46,882 nucleotides of DNA from Microcystis aeruginosa Ma_MB_S_20031200_S102 (lineage in GTDB: Bacteria; Cyanobacteriota; Cyanobacteriia; Cyanobacteriales; Microcystaceae). Both the position numbers and the translations under genes were made by a program. The notes under the pieces are model-generated. The model was given only the letters and a program-made list of their open reading frames with translations. It did not search any database and was not told the DNA's origin. This document shows, piece by piece, positions 27,298 to 36,794 of the stretch (position 1 is the stretch's first letter; the number at the start of each line of letters is the position of its first letter). The stretch lies in the NCBI GenBank assembly GCA_007095845.1, contig SFBI01000127.1:1-46882 (forward strand), given 5' to 3'.

Positions 27298-27612
27298 CGA
27301 CCACAGACGACGGCGTTGACGAGGTTGACGCTGCCAGTAACGGATAATCAGGGAGAAGGTCAAGAATAGGGATTGCAGTATCTGTATCTGTCCGCAGAGA
27401 CGTTGATAGTTTTGTCGGAGATAATAGGTTTTCGCCCCAGCGATGATAATATATTCTGGAGCGGGGTAAAAAATGTGGTGTAAACGTCGTTCCATCCGAT
27501 TGAAAATTCTGGTCATTCGCCCCAAAATCCGCCGCAATTGCCACAATTTCCAGACCAGAAAGCAATTAAATAAAGTTAAGCCTAGATTGAAGCCGAGGAC
27601 AAAAAAGAACAT
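27238..27612 (-). CDS. Small membrane-anchored hypothetical protein
   Basis: 124 residues with one N-terminal transmembrane helix (FFFVLGFNLGLTLFNCFLVW), then a basic amphipathic region (LRRILGRMTRIFNRMERRL) and a Gln/Arg-rich tail. No family recognised. Its last 60 bases overlap the 3' end of cobD on the opposite strand. The membrane helix plus basic tail makes it a better candidate than the other minus-strand frame here. Confidence 0.5.
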   Translation of the reverse strand: MFFFVLGFNLGLTLFNCFLVWKLWQLRRILGRMTRIFNRMERRLHHIFYPAPEYIIIAGAKTYYLRQNYQRLCGQIQILQSLFLTFSLIIRYWQRQPRQRRRLWSLQLSKISSNQAANSDRQPK

Positions 27613-28198
27613 GATCGAGGCGATGGTCGAGTTATGCCAATTTTAACCTAAATTCCCCACTTCAAATTGTAGAACAAAGAAATCTAAGACCCACATTCCG
27701 CACCCTAACTGTCACAACCTCTCAAAAATGGTCAGATATAGTCATTCATGGCAATATGTATAAAACTATCGGACTAGGCAAAAAAAATAGGAATGAGGAA
27801 CGGGGGCGAGTCAAAATACTTATGTAGGGCTTGCTGAATATCAGTAGAAGCTTTGCTAGAAAAAGGTTTTGGGCTTTTTCTCGCCAAAAAAGTGCAATAA
27901 ACAAACGTTGAGAAATCGGGCTCTTCTCGGTTCTGTGTGATAAGTTTAACTTACAGAGGATCGATCAATCTTTGTGTCCTTTGTGTCTTTGTGGTTCCTT
28001 CCACTCGCTCGCAGGAAAGAATGTATCTTAGAATACATTTTGCCCACCAAACCTAAGAGAGCCGAAATCGAAAGTAGGAACTCAAAACCCTTGCACTTTC
28101 CGGAGAGGAACACAAAGGGTTCTGCTTCCAGACACACAAGGTCATTCTGTTATTCTGATACTTTTCACTTAACAATCCCGCTAGTCACTAATAATTGA
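27613..28198. other. 586-base spacer, repeat and remnant material
   Basis: No gene seen. It contains GGGCTTGCTGAATA near 27827, which I recall from ends of Microcystis mobile elements (weak). It also contains an inverted repeat AATGTAT / ATACATT at about 28020-28040 and low-complexity TTTGTGTC copies near 27970. Confidence 0.45.
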
Positions 28199-28516
28199 TC
28201 ACTGATCACTGATTAGCCATTCCGAGGCCCTTTCACCTAGATATAGGGGCAAACTAACCGCTTTACCGAGACGGGGACGCTCGCGGGTTTCGCGGATAAA
28301 AGCTTGAAATTGACTAAAACCACCCCATTCGTGCAGATAACTAGCGATCGCATTGAGATGTTCCAGATATTCAGACTCGGACAGGGGAAAAGAAGCTTGT
28401 TCGAGATATTTCCACATTACCTGCACATGAACTTTATCTTTGATGCGTCGCAGCTGGATATCGTAGGAACGACCCCATTTTTCTAGTAATAATTGCTGTA
28501 AGTCCACACCTGTCAT
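28199..28516 (-). CDS. DUF3067 family protein
   Basis: 105 residues. It matches the small cyanobacterial and plastid DUF3067 family: an opening of GVDLQQLLLEKWGRSYDIQ, followed by VMWKYLEQ and a C-terminal PRLGKAVSLPL motif. Function is unknown; the family is broadly conserved in oxygenic phototrophs. It appears to be a single-gene unit. Confidence 0.85.
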   Translation of the reverse strand: MTGVDLQQLLLEKWGRSYDIQLRRIKDKVHVQVMWKYLEQASFPLSESEYLEHLNAIASYLHEWGGFSQFQAFIRETRERPRLGKAVSLPLYLGERASEWLISDQ

Positions 28517-28570
28517 GGTTACTATGGATTCTCAGATGTCAGTCTGCCCCTTGATTTTATCGAAAATTTG

Positions 28571-28600
28571 GCTTTAAAACCCCGTCTTTTCACGACGGCT
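28571..28600. mobile_element. IS200/IS605-type right-end hairpin (remnant)
   Basis: Downstream of a TnpA C-terminal remnant on the minus strand lies AAAAGCCGTC, loop, GACGGGGTTTTAAAG, a subterminal hairpin like those at IS200/IS605 ends. A closely similar hairpin (GCCGCCG, TTCTA, CGGCGGGGTTT) occurs at 46690-46706 near pstC. Confidence 0.55.
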
Positions 28601-28604
28601 TTTC

Positions 28605-28727
28605 TTAATTTCCAATATAGCACTTAAGAACTGCCAATGGCGCATCTCCCACAGAAGAAACAAAATAACTAGGCGACCAAAGAGTATAGTTATCCCATAA
28701 CTGTTTATTTTTCAAAGAGGGGATTTT
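28605..28727 (-). pseudogene. C-terminal remnant of IS200/IS605 TnpA transposase
   Basis: The minus strand reads PSLKNKQLWDNYTLWSPSYF and continues VSSVGDAPLAVLKCYIGN before a TAA stop. This is the characteristic C-terminus of TnpA Y1 transposases (LWSPSYFVxSVG). The catalytic HUH and Tyr parts are absent, so it is a decayed end fragment. Confidence 0.75.
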
Positions 28728-28783
28728 ATTATCACTTCCACACAGGAGTGGGACTTGCTGGCTACAAAGGGTGATACAGTTCT

Positions 28784-29891
28784 TTAAACTTCCCCCCCCA
28801 AACGTAAATAGGCTTCAATAAAGCTATCTAAATCCCCATTCATTACCCCAGTAACATCGGTGGTTTCCACATTGCTACGGAGATCCTTAACCAATTGATA
28901 GGGATGGAAAACATAGTTACGGATTTGATTGCCCCAAGCGGCCTCCACCATATCGCCGCGAATTTCGGCGATCGCTTGAGCCTGTTGTTCCCGAGCGATA
29001 ATTAACAATTTCGCTTTTAATAAAGCTAGGGCTTTTTCTTTATTTTGTAATTGCGATCGCTCTTGGGTACAACGCACAGCGATACCTGTGGGAAGATGAA
29101 CCACACGCACGGCAGTTTCGACTTTATTAACATTTTGTCCACCTTTTCCCCCCGATCTGGTGGTGGTAATTTCTAAATCTTTATCGGGAATTTCTACTGT
29201 CACCACATCATCGCCCAAAATTGGCATCACTTCCACCCCAGCGAAACTGGTTTGACGTTTACCGTTAGCATTAAAGGGAGAAATTCTGACTAACCGATGG
29301 GTGCCTTTTTCTCCTTTCAGATAACCGTAAGCATAAGTTCCGGCAATTTCAATTGTCACCGATTTAATTCCCGCTTCATCTCCTTCTGATATTTCCGCTA
29401 AAGTGAGTTTATATCCGTGTTTCTCGGCCCAGCGAGAATACATTCTCAGGAGCATTTCTGTCCAATCCTGGGCATCGGTTCCCCCGGCCCCCGCGTTAAT
29501 CGTTAAAACCGCTCCTTTTGGGTCGTAGGGACCATTTAAAAGCTGTTGCAATTCCCAGCGATCAAGGTTATGCTGTAAATGAGTTAAATTGTCCGTTGCT
29601 TCTTCTAGTAAAGCTCGATCGGATTCTAATTCTAATAACTCGATAATTGCCTTAGCATCTTCTAATTGTTGACACCAACTTTGATAGGTTTCTAAAGAAG
29701 ATTTACATTGATTTAGTTCTTGCAGGGTTTTTTGAGCAGTATCGGGATTATCCCAAAAAGTGGGGACAGCAGCCACCTGTTCTAAGTCTTTAATTTTAGC
29801 CCTTAAAGTGGGCAAGTCAAAGATAGTCCTGGGTTTTACCCAGGCGCGATTCTACTATCTCGATACCTCTTTTTAGTTCCGATATTTCCAT
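28784..29891 (-). CDS. prfB: Peptide chain release factor 2 with programmed +1 frameshift
   Basis: Recognises UGA and UAA stops. The main frame (28784-29815) lacks an ATG. A 24-codon upstream frame starts at ATG 29889-29891 ([20 protein letters not shown], then QDYL) and ends in the classic slippery site TAT CTT TGA C at 29817-29825. A +1 shift reads GAC and joins the main frame, giving a total of 368 residues. The RF2 anticodon-like SPF is in RISPFNANG, and the catalytic GGQ is in [13 protein letters not shown]. The internal Shine-Dalgarno-like stimulator is weak here (CAGGAC). In the known mechanism low RF2 favours the shift, so the protein autoregulates. Confidence 0.96.
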
Positions 29892-29893
29892 GT

Positions 29894-30015
29894 TTTCAGT
29901 TATCAGTTATCAGTTATCAGTTACTCTAGGAGTCAGGGGTCAGGAGGCCGGAGTTGAGAGTTGGGGTTTTAGGGTTTTGGGGTTTTAGTTGAAATTCCCC
30001 CATTTCCCCTATGCA
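29894..30015. repeat. CAGTTAT heptamers and telomere-like GGGTTTTA spacer repeat
   Basis: Four CAGTTAT-type heptamers are followed at about 29958-30012 by runs of GGGTTTTA / GGGGTTTT and then AGTTGAAATTCCCCC. The same composite recurs near 33660, 33785 and 36603. Confidence 0.85.
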
Positions 30016-30049
30016 CTATCTGTTCCCCGTTCCGCAGTTCCAGCGTTCC

Positions 30050-31198
30050 CTAAAATGGTACAATCGATCCGCGCAGGGGAGCAAGACTTTGTAAAGCGTT
30101 TTCAGCCTTATCGCGATTGCTAAACGCGCCTATTTGCCAGACAGAACGACCTTTGTAGGAAGTGGGGAAAGCGTCGGGATAGAGAGAACGAACTTTGCTG
30201 CGATCGCTCTCGGTTTTAGCTTCAACTACTACTTTAAAGCCTTTGCGGCCAGCATTACCAGTATTACCCGTATTACTACTACTGGGATTAGGGGTAGCCC
30301 GATTAAAAGTGATTACGTCTGATAAACTTCTCTGATTGCCTAAATTACGCGGTGGCGGTGGTGGTACAATTGCATTAGTATTCTGGGAATTGGCTTGCCC
30401 TGAGCCAAGTCGAAGGGGAGGAGTCAGGGGAGGTAAATTAGAGGTAACTGGGGGCTGCGGCGTTAAATTTGACTCTGGTACTCGATTAGTGACTCCTAGC
30501 TGAGGATTGCTCTCTACTGCTGTTTCTGTAGCGGTAAAAGTATATTCTCGCACTTCCGGATCACCAGAAGGATTAACCGGTGTTTCTGCTTTGACGGATT
30601 CTCTGGGGGGGATAGACGATTGGGTACCCGCGAGTAATTCCGGGGGAGGATTGAAACTGGGACTATCGGCAGTTAGATAGATATGACTGAGATTTTGACC
30701 TGCTAGACTGCGTTTAGTAAAGCGCCAGCCATCGATAAGATAAATTTGGATTAAACCGGTCCCTAAACCTTTTGTCCGTCCAATAATTACCTCCGATTGT
30801 CTGGAATTGCGGGGGGTTCCCACGAGGACTAATTCCCCGTTCCGTTGTACGATACGCAGCAGGTATTCTAAACCGTAATCTGTGCCGCGAATGCGAAGGG
30901 AATAACCGTTACTGTCGGTGGCCCGTTCACAACTGCCGGTAAAATCGAAATCGAGCAGCAAAGGCTGAACAATGGTAGGTTCTCTGCCATTTACCGCCCA
31001 ACATTGGCGTTTTCCGGGGATTTGTTGCAAAATCAGTAAATCGTATTTACCATTACCGTAGGGACGGGCAATAGCGATAAAATCTTCTTGATTAACTTCT
31101 CGTTGTTCAAAGAGAGTTGCTTGACTCGGTGTAGTCAGGAGACAACCCCCCAGAAGTGAAAACAGTAGGGTAAATTTTAGGGATGATTTTAGATTCAT
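30050..31198 (-). CDS. DUF3747 and SPOR domain envelope protein
   Basis: 382 residues. The signal sequence FTLLFSLLGGCLLTTPSQA could be cleaved after SQA or lipidated at the LGGC cysteine. The N-terminal DUF3747 domain (about 28-185) contains REVNQEDFIAIARPYGNGKY and WAVNGREP. A Pro/Ser/Thr-rich linker (about 190-310) and a C-terminal SPOR domain (VWQIGAFSNRDKAENALQSL) follow. SPOR domains bind denuded septal peptidoglycan, so a cell-division or wall role is plausible. The linker contains a palindromic DNA element translated as LRLGSGQAN. Confidence 0.86.
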   Translation of the reverse strand: MNLKSSLKFTLLFSLLGGCLLTTPSQATLFEQREVNQEDFIAIARPYGNGKYDLLILQQIPGKRQCWAVNGREPTIVQPLLLDFDFTGSCERATDSNGYSLRIRGTDYGLEYLLRIVQRNGELVLVGTPRNSRQSEVIIGRTKGLGTGLIQIYLIDGWRFTKRSLAGQNLSHIYLTADSPSFNPPPELLAGTQSSIPPRESVKAETPVNPSGDPEVREYTFTATETAVESNPQLGVTNRVPESNLTPQPPVTSNLPPLTPPLRLGSGQANSQNTNAIVPPPPPRNLGNQRSLSDVITFNRATPNPSSSNTGNTGNAGRKGFKVVVEAKTESDRSKVRSLYPDAFPTSYKGRSVWQIGAFSNRDKAENALQSLAPLRGSIVPF

Positions 31199-31508
31199 AA
31201 ATAAGGAGCCTTGTTATGGAGATCGTACTTGCATTTATTTTATCGATCTAGACGCAAGTCAGAGAATTTTGTTTTCCTAGGGGAAATAGTTTTATAATTC
31301 AGCCGTCGGCCGTCAGCCGTCAGCTAGGAAAGGCAATCAGGCCAATTGAAAGGTCTTGGAGTCTGCTCAATTCTGCTGGATTTTTGCTAGGGATTTATTT
31401 TATCTCGGAGAATAAAGCTTCGGTTCTTCGTTACTTGGTATGGTTCGATATGGGGGCATAAATCGACTAAATCCTTATCTGGCAAGAGATTTAATTGATT
31501 AGTTCGCT
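31199..31508. other. 310-base spacer without gene
   Basis: Contains a short CCGTCAG-type heptamer run at about 31302-31325 (GCCGTCGGCCGTCAGCCGTC). No convincing promoter or frame. Confidence 0.5.
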
Positions 31509-31823
31509 CTAGATCAAAAATAATTGACAAAAATCGCTAACCAAAGCTTCTAAGTCTTGACGACCGCTAACTATTCTTAAAATCTCTACCGTGTCATCAG
31601 TAACTCGATAGAAAATAATATATCCATCTAAAGGTAAATCTCTCAAGGACGGTCTAATATGACTGTAACTACGTCCTAAATTGGGAAATCGTGCTGATTG
31701 TTGACACTTTTGGGAGAATTTTATCAATAGTTTTTCCCCAGCTTCCACGTTTACCGCTAAAAAATAATCAGCAATCTTGTTTAAATCTTGACTGGCTGAT
31801 GGGGCAATAATATAACGATTCAT
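31509..31823 (-). CDS. ParE/RelE-type toxin of a type II toxin-antitoxin pair
   Basis: 104 residues with the ParE-like fold pattern: YIIAPSASQDLNKIADYF at the N-terminus, LGRSYSHIRPSLRDLPLDGY in the middle and IIFYRVTDDTVEILRIVSGR at the C-terminal strands. Chromosomal ParE-like toxins act on gyrase, RelE-like ones on mRNA; sequence alone does not decide between them. It starts 2 bases after the antitoxin stop, the expected order. Confidence 0.88.
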   Translation of the reverse strand: MNRYIIAPSASQDLNKIADYFLAVNVEAGEKLLIKFSQKCQQSARFPNLGRSYSHIRPSLRDLPLDGYIIFYRVTDDTVEILRIVSGRQDLEALVSDFCQLFLI

Positions 31824-31825
31824 GA

Positions 31826-32086
31826 TTAGGATTTACGCTCTTTCTGAAATTTTTCTAAAATATTGTTGATAACTGTTTCGACCTCTAATCCTTCCCCATT
31901 GTCTAATTCAGCTACAGCAATATCAATTTGATGACCAGTTTCTTCTCGCCATTGTAAATAATCTTCATTGATGTGGGACAGCAAGTGTAAAGCGGTATCT
32001 ATGAGCTGCTCTACATTATTAAATCTGCCACTTTTTAACTGTTCTTCGATAAATTTTTCTTGATTGGGTTTTAGTTGAATATTCAT
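31826..32086 (-). CDS. ParD-type antitoxin
   Basis: 86 residues. The ribbon-helix-helix start NIQLKPNQEKFIEEQLKSG with GRFNNVEQLIDTALHLL is typical of ParD/CC2985-family antitoxins, followed by a disordered acidic C-terminal region that would wrap the toxin. ParD proteins usually repress their own promoter; no operator palindrome was identified upstream. Confidence 0.88.
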   Translation of the reverse strand: MNIQLKPNQEKFIEEQLKSGRFNNVEQLIDTALHLLSHINEDYLQWREETGHQIDIAVAELDNGEGLEVETVINNILEKFQKERKS

Positions 32087-32257
32087 ACTAATTTTTGTTA
32101 GTTCAAGGACTAAATTATAAGCATTCCATTTTATTATACTGCAAGGAGCAGACAGAATAGACTAAGAGTATCGCCGATCTAGGGGCAGAAATAAGGTCAC
32201 AATCCACAGTAGGATAGAGATTGCTAAAAATTGACTCTTGAGTAGAGTGGCAACAAG

Positions 32258-33607
32258 ATGGCGAAAGCGGCGATTATTGGATTGGGAAGATCGGGAATAG
32301 CAGCGGCAAGATGCTTAAAACGGGATGGTTGGCAGGTGACATTAAGCGATCGCTCTGATTCTCCCAGTTTACAAGCACTGCAAACCAATCTGGAAAGGGA
32401 AGGAATTATCGTCAATCTTGGTCAAAATCTCAGTCTAGAGGCTTCGGACTTGCCTAATCTTATCGTGGTTAGCCCCGGCGTGCCTTGGGATGCCCCGATT
32501 TTAATTACTGCCAGAGAAAAAGGCATCGAGACGATCGGAGAATTAGAATTAGCTTGGCGTTATCTGCAATCTTCCCCTTGGTTGGGGATTACGGGAACTA
32601 ACGGCAAAACCACCACCACCGCCCTCTGTGCCGCTATTTTTCAAAAAGCGGGGTTAAATGCCCCTTCCTGCGGTAATATCGGCTATGCTGCCTGTGAATT
32701 GGCTTTAAAAGCCGATAAATACGATTGGATTATTGCGGAGATTAGTAGTTATCAGATCGAGTCCAGTGGGGATTTATCGCCGAAAATCGGCATCTGGACA
32801 ACTTTTACCCCCGATCACCTCAGTCGTCATCAAACCCTGGAAAATTATTATCAGATTAAAGCCTCTTTACTGCAAAGAAGCGATCGCCAAATCCTCAACG
32901 GTGATGATCCCTATCTGCGTCAAATCGGTGCTAGTCAATGGCAACAAGCTTATTGGACTTCTGTGAAAGGCAAAGATGCGCTTTTGGGCGATCCTAGTCG
33001 TGGTGTTTATCTGCAAGATAACTGGATCGTGGCTTTTGGGGAATTAATTGCTCCGGTTAATCTCCTGAAAATGGTCGGTAGTCACAATCAGCAGAATTTG
33101 CTTATGGCTGTGGCCGCCGCTAGATTGGCAGGAATCGAGAAAAAAGCCATTACCGAAGCGATCGCCACTTTCCCCGGGGTTGCCCATCGCCTAGAGTATA
33201 TTTGTACCTATAAAGGACTAGACTTTATTAATGATAGTAAAGCAACTAACTACGATGCTGCCGCCGTGGGTTTACAATCAGTCCCTAGTCCAGCGATTTT
33301 AATTGCGGGGGGAGAAGCGAAAGCAGGGGATGATCGGGCCTGGATCGCTGAAATTAAGGCAAAAGTCGCCACTGTGCTGCTGATTGGTGACGCTGCCGCC
33401 GATTTTGCCCGTCGTTTACAGTCAGCAGGTTATCAAGACTATGAATGTGTAGAGACGATGGACAGGGCAGTTCAACGCGCGGCTGAACTAGGACTAGCAA
33501 AAGAGGCTAAAGTGGTGTTATTATCCCCCGCTTGCGCCAGTTTTGACCAATACCAAAGTTTTGAACATCGCGGCGATCACTTTCGGCAATTGTCCTTACA
33601 GTTGTAG
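32258..33607 (+). CDS. murD: UDP-N-acetylmuramoylalanine--D-glutamate ligase
   Basis: Adds D-glutamate to UDP-MurNAc-L-Ala in peptidoglycan synthesis. 449 residues. N-terminal Rossmann domain ([15 protein letters not shown]), ATP-binding loop GTNGKTTTT at 113-121, central motif FINDSKATN (DSKATN) and C-terminal [12 protein letters not shown] complete the Mur ligase set. ATG start at 32258. The 170-base spacer to the toxin-antitoxin genes contains no clear operator. Confidence 0.97.
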   Translation: MAKAAIIGLGRSGIAAARCLKRDGWQVTLSDRSDSPSLQALQTNLEREGIIVNLGQNLSLEASDLPNLIVVSPGVPWDAPILITAREKGIETIGELELAWRYLQSSPWLGITGTNGKTTTTALCAAIFQKAGLNAPSCGNIGYAACELALKADKYDWIIAEISSYQIESSGDLSPKIGIWTTFTPDHLSRHQTLENYYQIKASLLQRSDRQILNGDDPYLRQIGASQWQQAYWTSVKGKDALLGDPSRGVYLQDNWIVAFGELIAPVNLLKMVGSHNQQNLLMAVAAARLAGIEKKAITEAIATFPGVAHRLEYICTYKGLDFINDSKATNYDAAAVGLQSVPSPAILIAGGEAKAGDDRAWIAEIKAKVATVLLIGDAAADFARRLQSAGYQDYECVETMDRAVQRAAELGLAKEAKVVLLSPACASFDQYQSFEHRGDHFRQLSLQL

Positions 33608-33926
33608 GGAATTATGAATTATGAATTATGAATTATGAATGGGGGAATGGGGAAGTGGGGAATTTCAACTAAAACCCTAAAACCCTAAAACCTCAACACC
33701 CTAAAACCGTGTTGCAGACGACTTTTGTTGCCAAAGATACTCTTTTTTGGCTAAGTTATGAATTATGAATTATGAATGGGGGAATGGGGAATTTCAACTA
33801 AAACCCCAACACCCTAAAACCATGTTGCTGACGACTAAGGCGCAATTTTTGTTCCCCAAGATACTATTTTTTGGCTAAGTTGGGTAAGATCAGGAGAAGT
33901 TAACCAAAAAATTAAGAGAAAAAAAC
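33608..33926. repeat. Duplicated spacer repeat with GAATTAT and telomere-like units
   Basis: Two imperfect copies of about 125-140 bases (33614-33755 and 33756-33880). Each has GAATTAT heptamers, GGGGGAATGGGG, TTTCAACTAAAACCC, and CCCTAAAA-type units. Each ends in TTTTTTGGCTAAGT. No gene is present. Confidence 0.85.
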
Positions 33927-36578
33927 GTGCTGGGATCGTCCTTCCGCCTTGATCATCTTTTTAACAAGCCCCTAATTGCCTGTCTTTCGTCCTGTGTTGC
34001 TGTCTTGCTACCGATCCCAGTTTTGGCGGCACCAGTGGCAGTGTTAAAAAGTCAAGAAAATGCCAATCAATGGACAGCCATCACCGAACGTTTACAAAAT
34101 GTCGGGGTTAATTACTGTATTCTCCAGAGTAACCAGTGGCAAAGCGACACGGATTTAAATAAAATTAAGGTTCTAATCATCCCCAACGTTGAGACTATTT
34201 CCGGGTTACAAGCCGGTGTCTTGAATCGTTGGCTGAATCGCGGTGGTAAAATTATTGTCACCGGTCCGGCGGGGAATCTTTCGGAACCTGCTGTGCGTAA
34301 TCAACTGCGATCGCTATTTGGGGCTTACTGGGCCTATCCCCACTCCCAAGCTTACACCCTGCGGCCGACTAATTTAGGTGAACTGAAAAACCAAAAACCT
34401 TTAGCCAGCAGTCTCCTCGGTGGTGTGGTTATCCCCACGGGAATTAATAGCCAAACCGTAGCCGTCTGGGGGACGCGCAATAATCCCCCCGCTGTTGTCC
34501 TCAATAATAACTCGATCTTTTTCGGTTGGCGCTGGGGCAGCGATGGTGTCGCAAATCTCGCCCTTGATAGCGCTTGGCTAGAAACCGCCCTGCAACGCTA
34601 CGGCATTAATCGCGGTTCTTCTCTTAGCACAATCGCGCCCTATTGTCAAGGAAGCTCAACAATAGTTAATAATATTAATAATACACCAACGGCGATCTTG
34701 CGTAGCGAGCGCGTTGCGACCGCACCCCGTCGCCCTTTACCCCAGATTGCAGAAAATCCCCCCAGTGAAACAGCGAGATTAAGTCCGAATACCGAGGCAA
34801 TTCCCCCCAGAGCGAGCCTAACTTCTCAACAAATCAGCCAGATGACGGTGGAATTGCAGGGATTAATCGGGCGTTATGGGGCGACTCTCTTAGCTTTAGA
34901 AGCCAGTAATAATAATATATCCAATACTGATAAATCCTTAGTACAAGCATTTCATAATCGGGCAAAAAATTCCCCCACCTCAGATACAGCTAGACGATTC
35001 CGTTTAGCCCTAGAAAATGCCCAAGGAACCTTAAATAATTTTCAGAATTTAATCGCCCAGGGTTCCTATACCCAAGCGCGGGAATTTTGGTTACAAGCGC
35101 GGCGAAATCTTTGGGATAATTATCCCACTAATCGACAATTTGCCCAACCAGAAATACGGGCAATGTGGTTAGATCGAGGCACGATCGTACAAGCTAAAAA
35201 CGAGGAGGATTTAGCTAAAGTATTTGATCGCATGGCGGCAGCGGGTATTAATGTAGTCTTTTTCGAGACAGTTAATGCTAGTTATACTATTTACCCCAGT
35301 CAAGTTGCCCCCGAACAAAACCCTTTAACCAGAGGTTGGGATCCCCTAAAAGTTGCCGTTAAATTAGCCCATGAACGCAATATGGAAATCCACGCTTGGG
35401 TGTGGGTTTTTGCGGCGGCTAATCAAGCTCATAATAAAGTATTAGAACAACCATTGGATTATCTCGGACCAGTTTTATCCCGTAATCCCGATTGGGGTGC
35501 AACTAATAAAAGTGGTGGTTCTTTTGATTACAGTCAAGGCACAAAAAAAGCTTTTTTTGATCCTGCTAATCCTAGTTTACAGAACTATCTTTTATCTCTT
35601 TACGAGGAGATTGTCAAGAATTATGATGTGGATGGCTTGCAGTTAGATTATATTCGCTATCCTTTCCAGAGTCAAAGTTCTAATCAAACCTATGGTTATG
35701 GTAAATCCAGCCGGTGGTTATTTAAACAAATGACAGGAGTTGATCCCATTACTTTAAATCCCCGGGGTGCTTTATGGGAACAATGGACTAGCTTTAAAAT
35801 CCGTCAGGTTGATACTTTTGTTTCGCAGGTTTCTACTCGTTTAAAACAGATTCGCCCCCAATTAAAAATGTCGGCAGCGGTGTTTCCTTTAGAACAAAAA
35901 GAACGGTTATATCGTATTCAACAAAACTGGGAAGAATGGGGGCAAAATCAATGGATAGATATGATCTTTTTAATGACTTATGCTCTTGACACCGGGACTT
36001 TAGAAGATAAAATCCAGTCTTTATTTGATCGCCAAATTGCGGGAAATGCTCTGATTATACCCGGTATCCGTCTGTTAAAAGTACCCGATCAAGTAACCAT
36101 CGATCAACTACAATTTATTCGTAATCTTCCCACTTCGGGATTCGCTCTTTTTGCCACAGAAAACCTCAGTACCAACCTGCAAACAATTCTTAATCGTATC
36201 CAAGGATCGATAATTACAAAAAAAGCCGAACCTTTACCCCACCGTCAACCCTTCAAAACGGCAGCAGCGCGGTTTAATTCCTTGCGTCAAGAGTGGAGTT
36301 TTTTAATAACGAATAATTTATTAGCAATGGAGGAGCGAACCTTAAAAACTTGGGGGCAAGAAGTGGACGAAATGGCTAATCTATTAGAACGATTAGCTAA
36401 TAGTCCCAACCTTGGCAATTTGACTTTAACTCAAAATGCTTTAAAGCGATTTAGCTATCAATTTAAATCTGTGATGTCCAGACAAAAAGATTTATCTGTC
36501 TATCAAATACAAGTCTGGGAAAACCGCCTCACAACCTTACAAAGTCTATTAAGTTATGGTCAAAGGGTTGAGTTTTAA
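33927..36578 (+). CDS. Exported GHL10-family (glycosyl hydrolase-like) protein
   Basis: 883 residues from a GTG at 33927 that leads straight into a signal peptide (LIACLSSCVAVLLPIPVLAA). Residues 45-250 resemble a glutamine-amidotransferase-like Rossmann domain (VLIIPNVETISG, GGKIIVTGPAG). After a linker, the GHL10 barrel (about 408-720) shows EIRAMWLDRGTI, NVVFFETVNASYTIYPSQ, EIHAWVWVF and DVDGLQLDYIRYPF. GHL10 proteins are thought to act on cell-surface polysaccharides; the substrate is unknown. A helical C-terminal tail of about 130 residues follows. The linker includes a palindromic DNA element read as ILRSERVATAP. Confidence 0.85.
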   Translation: MLGSSFRLDHLFNKPLIACLSSCVAVLLPIPVLAAPVAVLKSQENANQWTAITERLQNVGVNYCILQSNQWQSDTDLNKIKVLIIPNVETISGLQAGVLNRWLNRGGKIIVTGPAGNLSEPAVRNQLRSLFGAYWAYPHSQAYTLRPTNLGELKNQKPLASSLLGGVVIPTGINSQTVAVWGTRNNPPAVVLNNNSIFFGWRWGSDGVANLALDSAWLETALQRYGINRGSSLSTIAPYCQGSSTIVNNINNTPTAILRSERVATAPRRPLPQIAENPPSETARLSPNTEAIPPRASLTSQQISQMTVELQGLIGRYGATLLALEASNNNISNTDKSLVQAFHNRAKNSPTSDTARRFRLALENAQGTLNNFQNLIAQGSYTQAREFWLQARRNLWDNYPTNRQFAQPEIRAMWLDRGTIVQAKNEEDLAKVFDRMAAAGINVVFFETVNASYTIYPSQVAPEQNPLTRGWDPLKVAVKLAHERNMEIHAWVWVFAAANQAHNKVLEQPLDYLGPVLSRNPDWGATNKSGGSFDYSQGTKKAFFDPANPSLQNYLLSLYEEIVKNYDVDGLQLDYIRYPFQSQSSNQTYGYGKSSRWLFKQMTGVDPITLNPRGALWEQWTSFKIRQVDTFVSQVSTRLKQIRPQLKMSAAVFPLEQKERLYRIQQNWEEWGQNQWIDMIFLMTYALDTGTLEDKIQSLFDRQIAGNALIIPGIRLLKVPDQVTIDQLQFIRNLPTSGFALFATENLSTNLQTILNRIQGSIITKKAEPLPHRQPFKTAAARFNSLRQEWSFLITNNLLAMEERTLKTWGQEVDEMANLLERLANSPNLGNLTLTQNALKRFSYQFKSVMSRQKDLSVYQIQVWENRLTTLQSLLSYGQRVEF

Positions 36579-36794
36579 TTAAGGCAAAAGGTAGGAGGCA
36601 GGTTTTGGGGTTTTGGGGTTTTAGGGTTTTAGTTCAATTTCCCCACTTCCCCACCTCCCCACTTCATAATTCATAATTTATAATTCATAATTTATAATTC
36701 CCACACCCCACACCCCACACCCTCTTGTCAGAGTCCCGCCCCAATATGTAACAATTTATGGGAGAAACCCCCCAACAAATTCAACGAGGAAAAC
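36579..36794. repeat. Telomere-like, TTCATAA and CCCACAC spacer repeats
   Basis: About 36603-36632 has GGGGTTTT and GGGTTTTA units, 36662-36699 has TTCATAA / TTTATAA heptamers, and 36700-36722 has CCCACAC heptamers. A possible ndhO promoter lies at the end of the spacer. Confidence 0.85.
36725..36754 (+). promoter_or_regulatory. Candidate ndhO promoter
   Basis: TTGTCA, an 18-base spacer, then TAACAA, about 40 bases before the ndhO ATG, which has a good GAGGAA ribosome site. Sequence match only. Confidence 0.3.
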
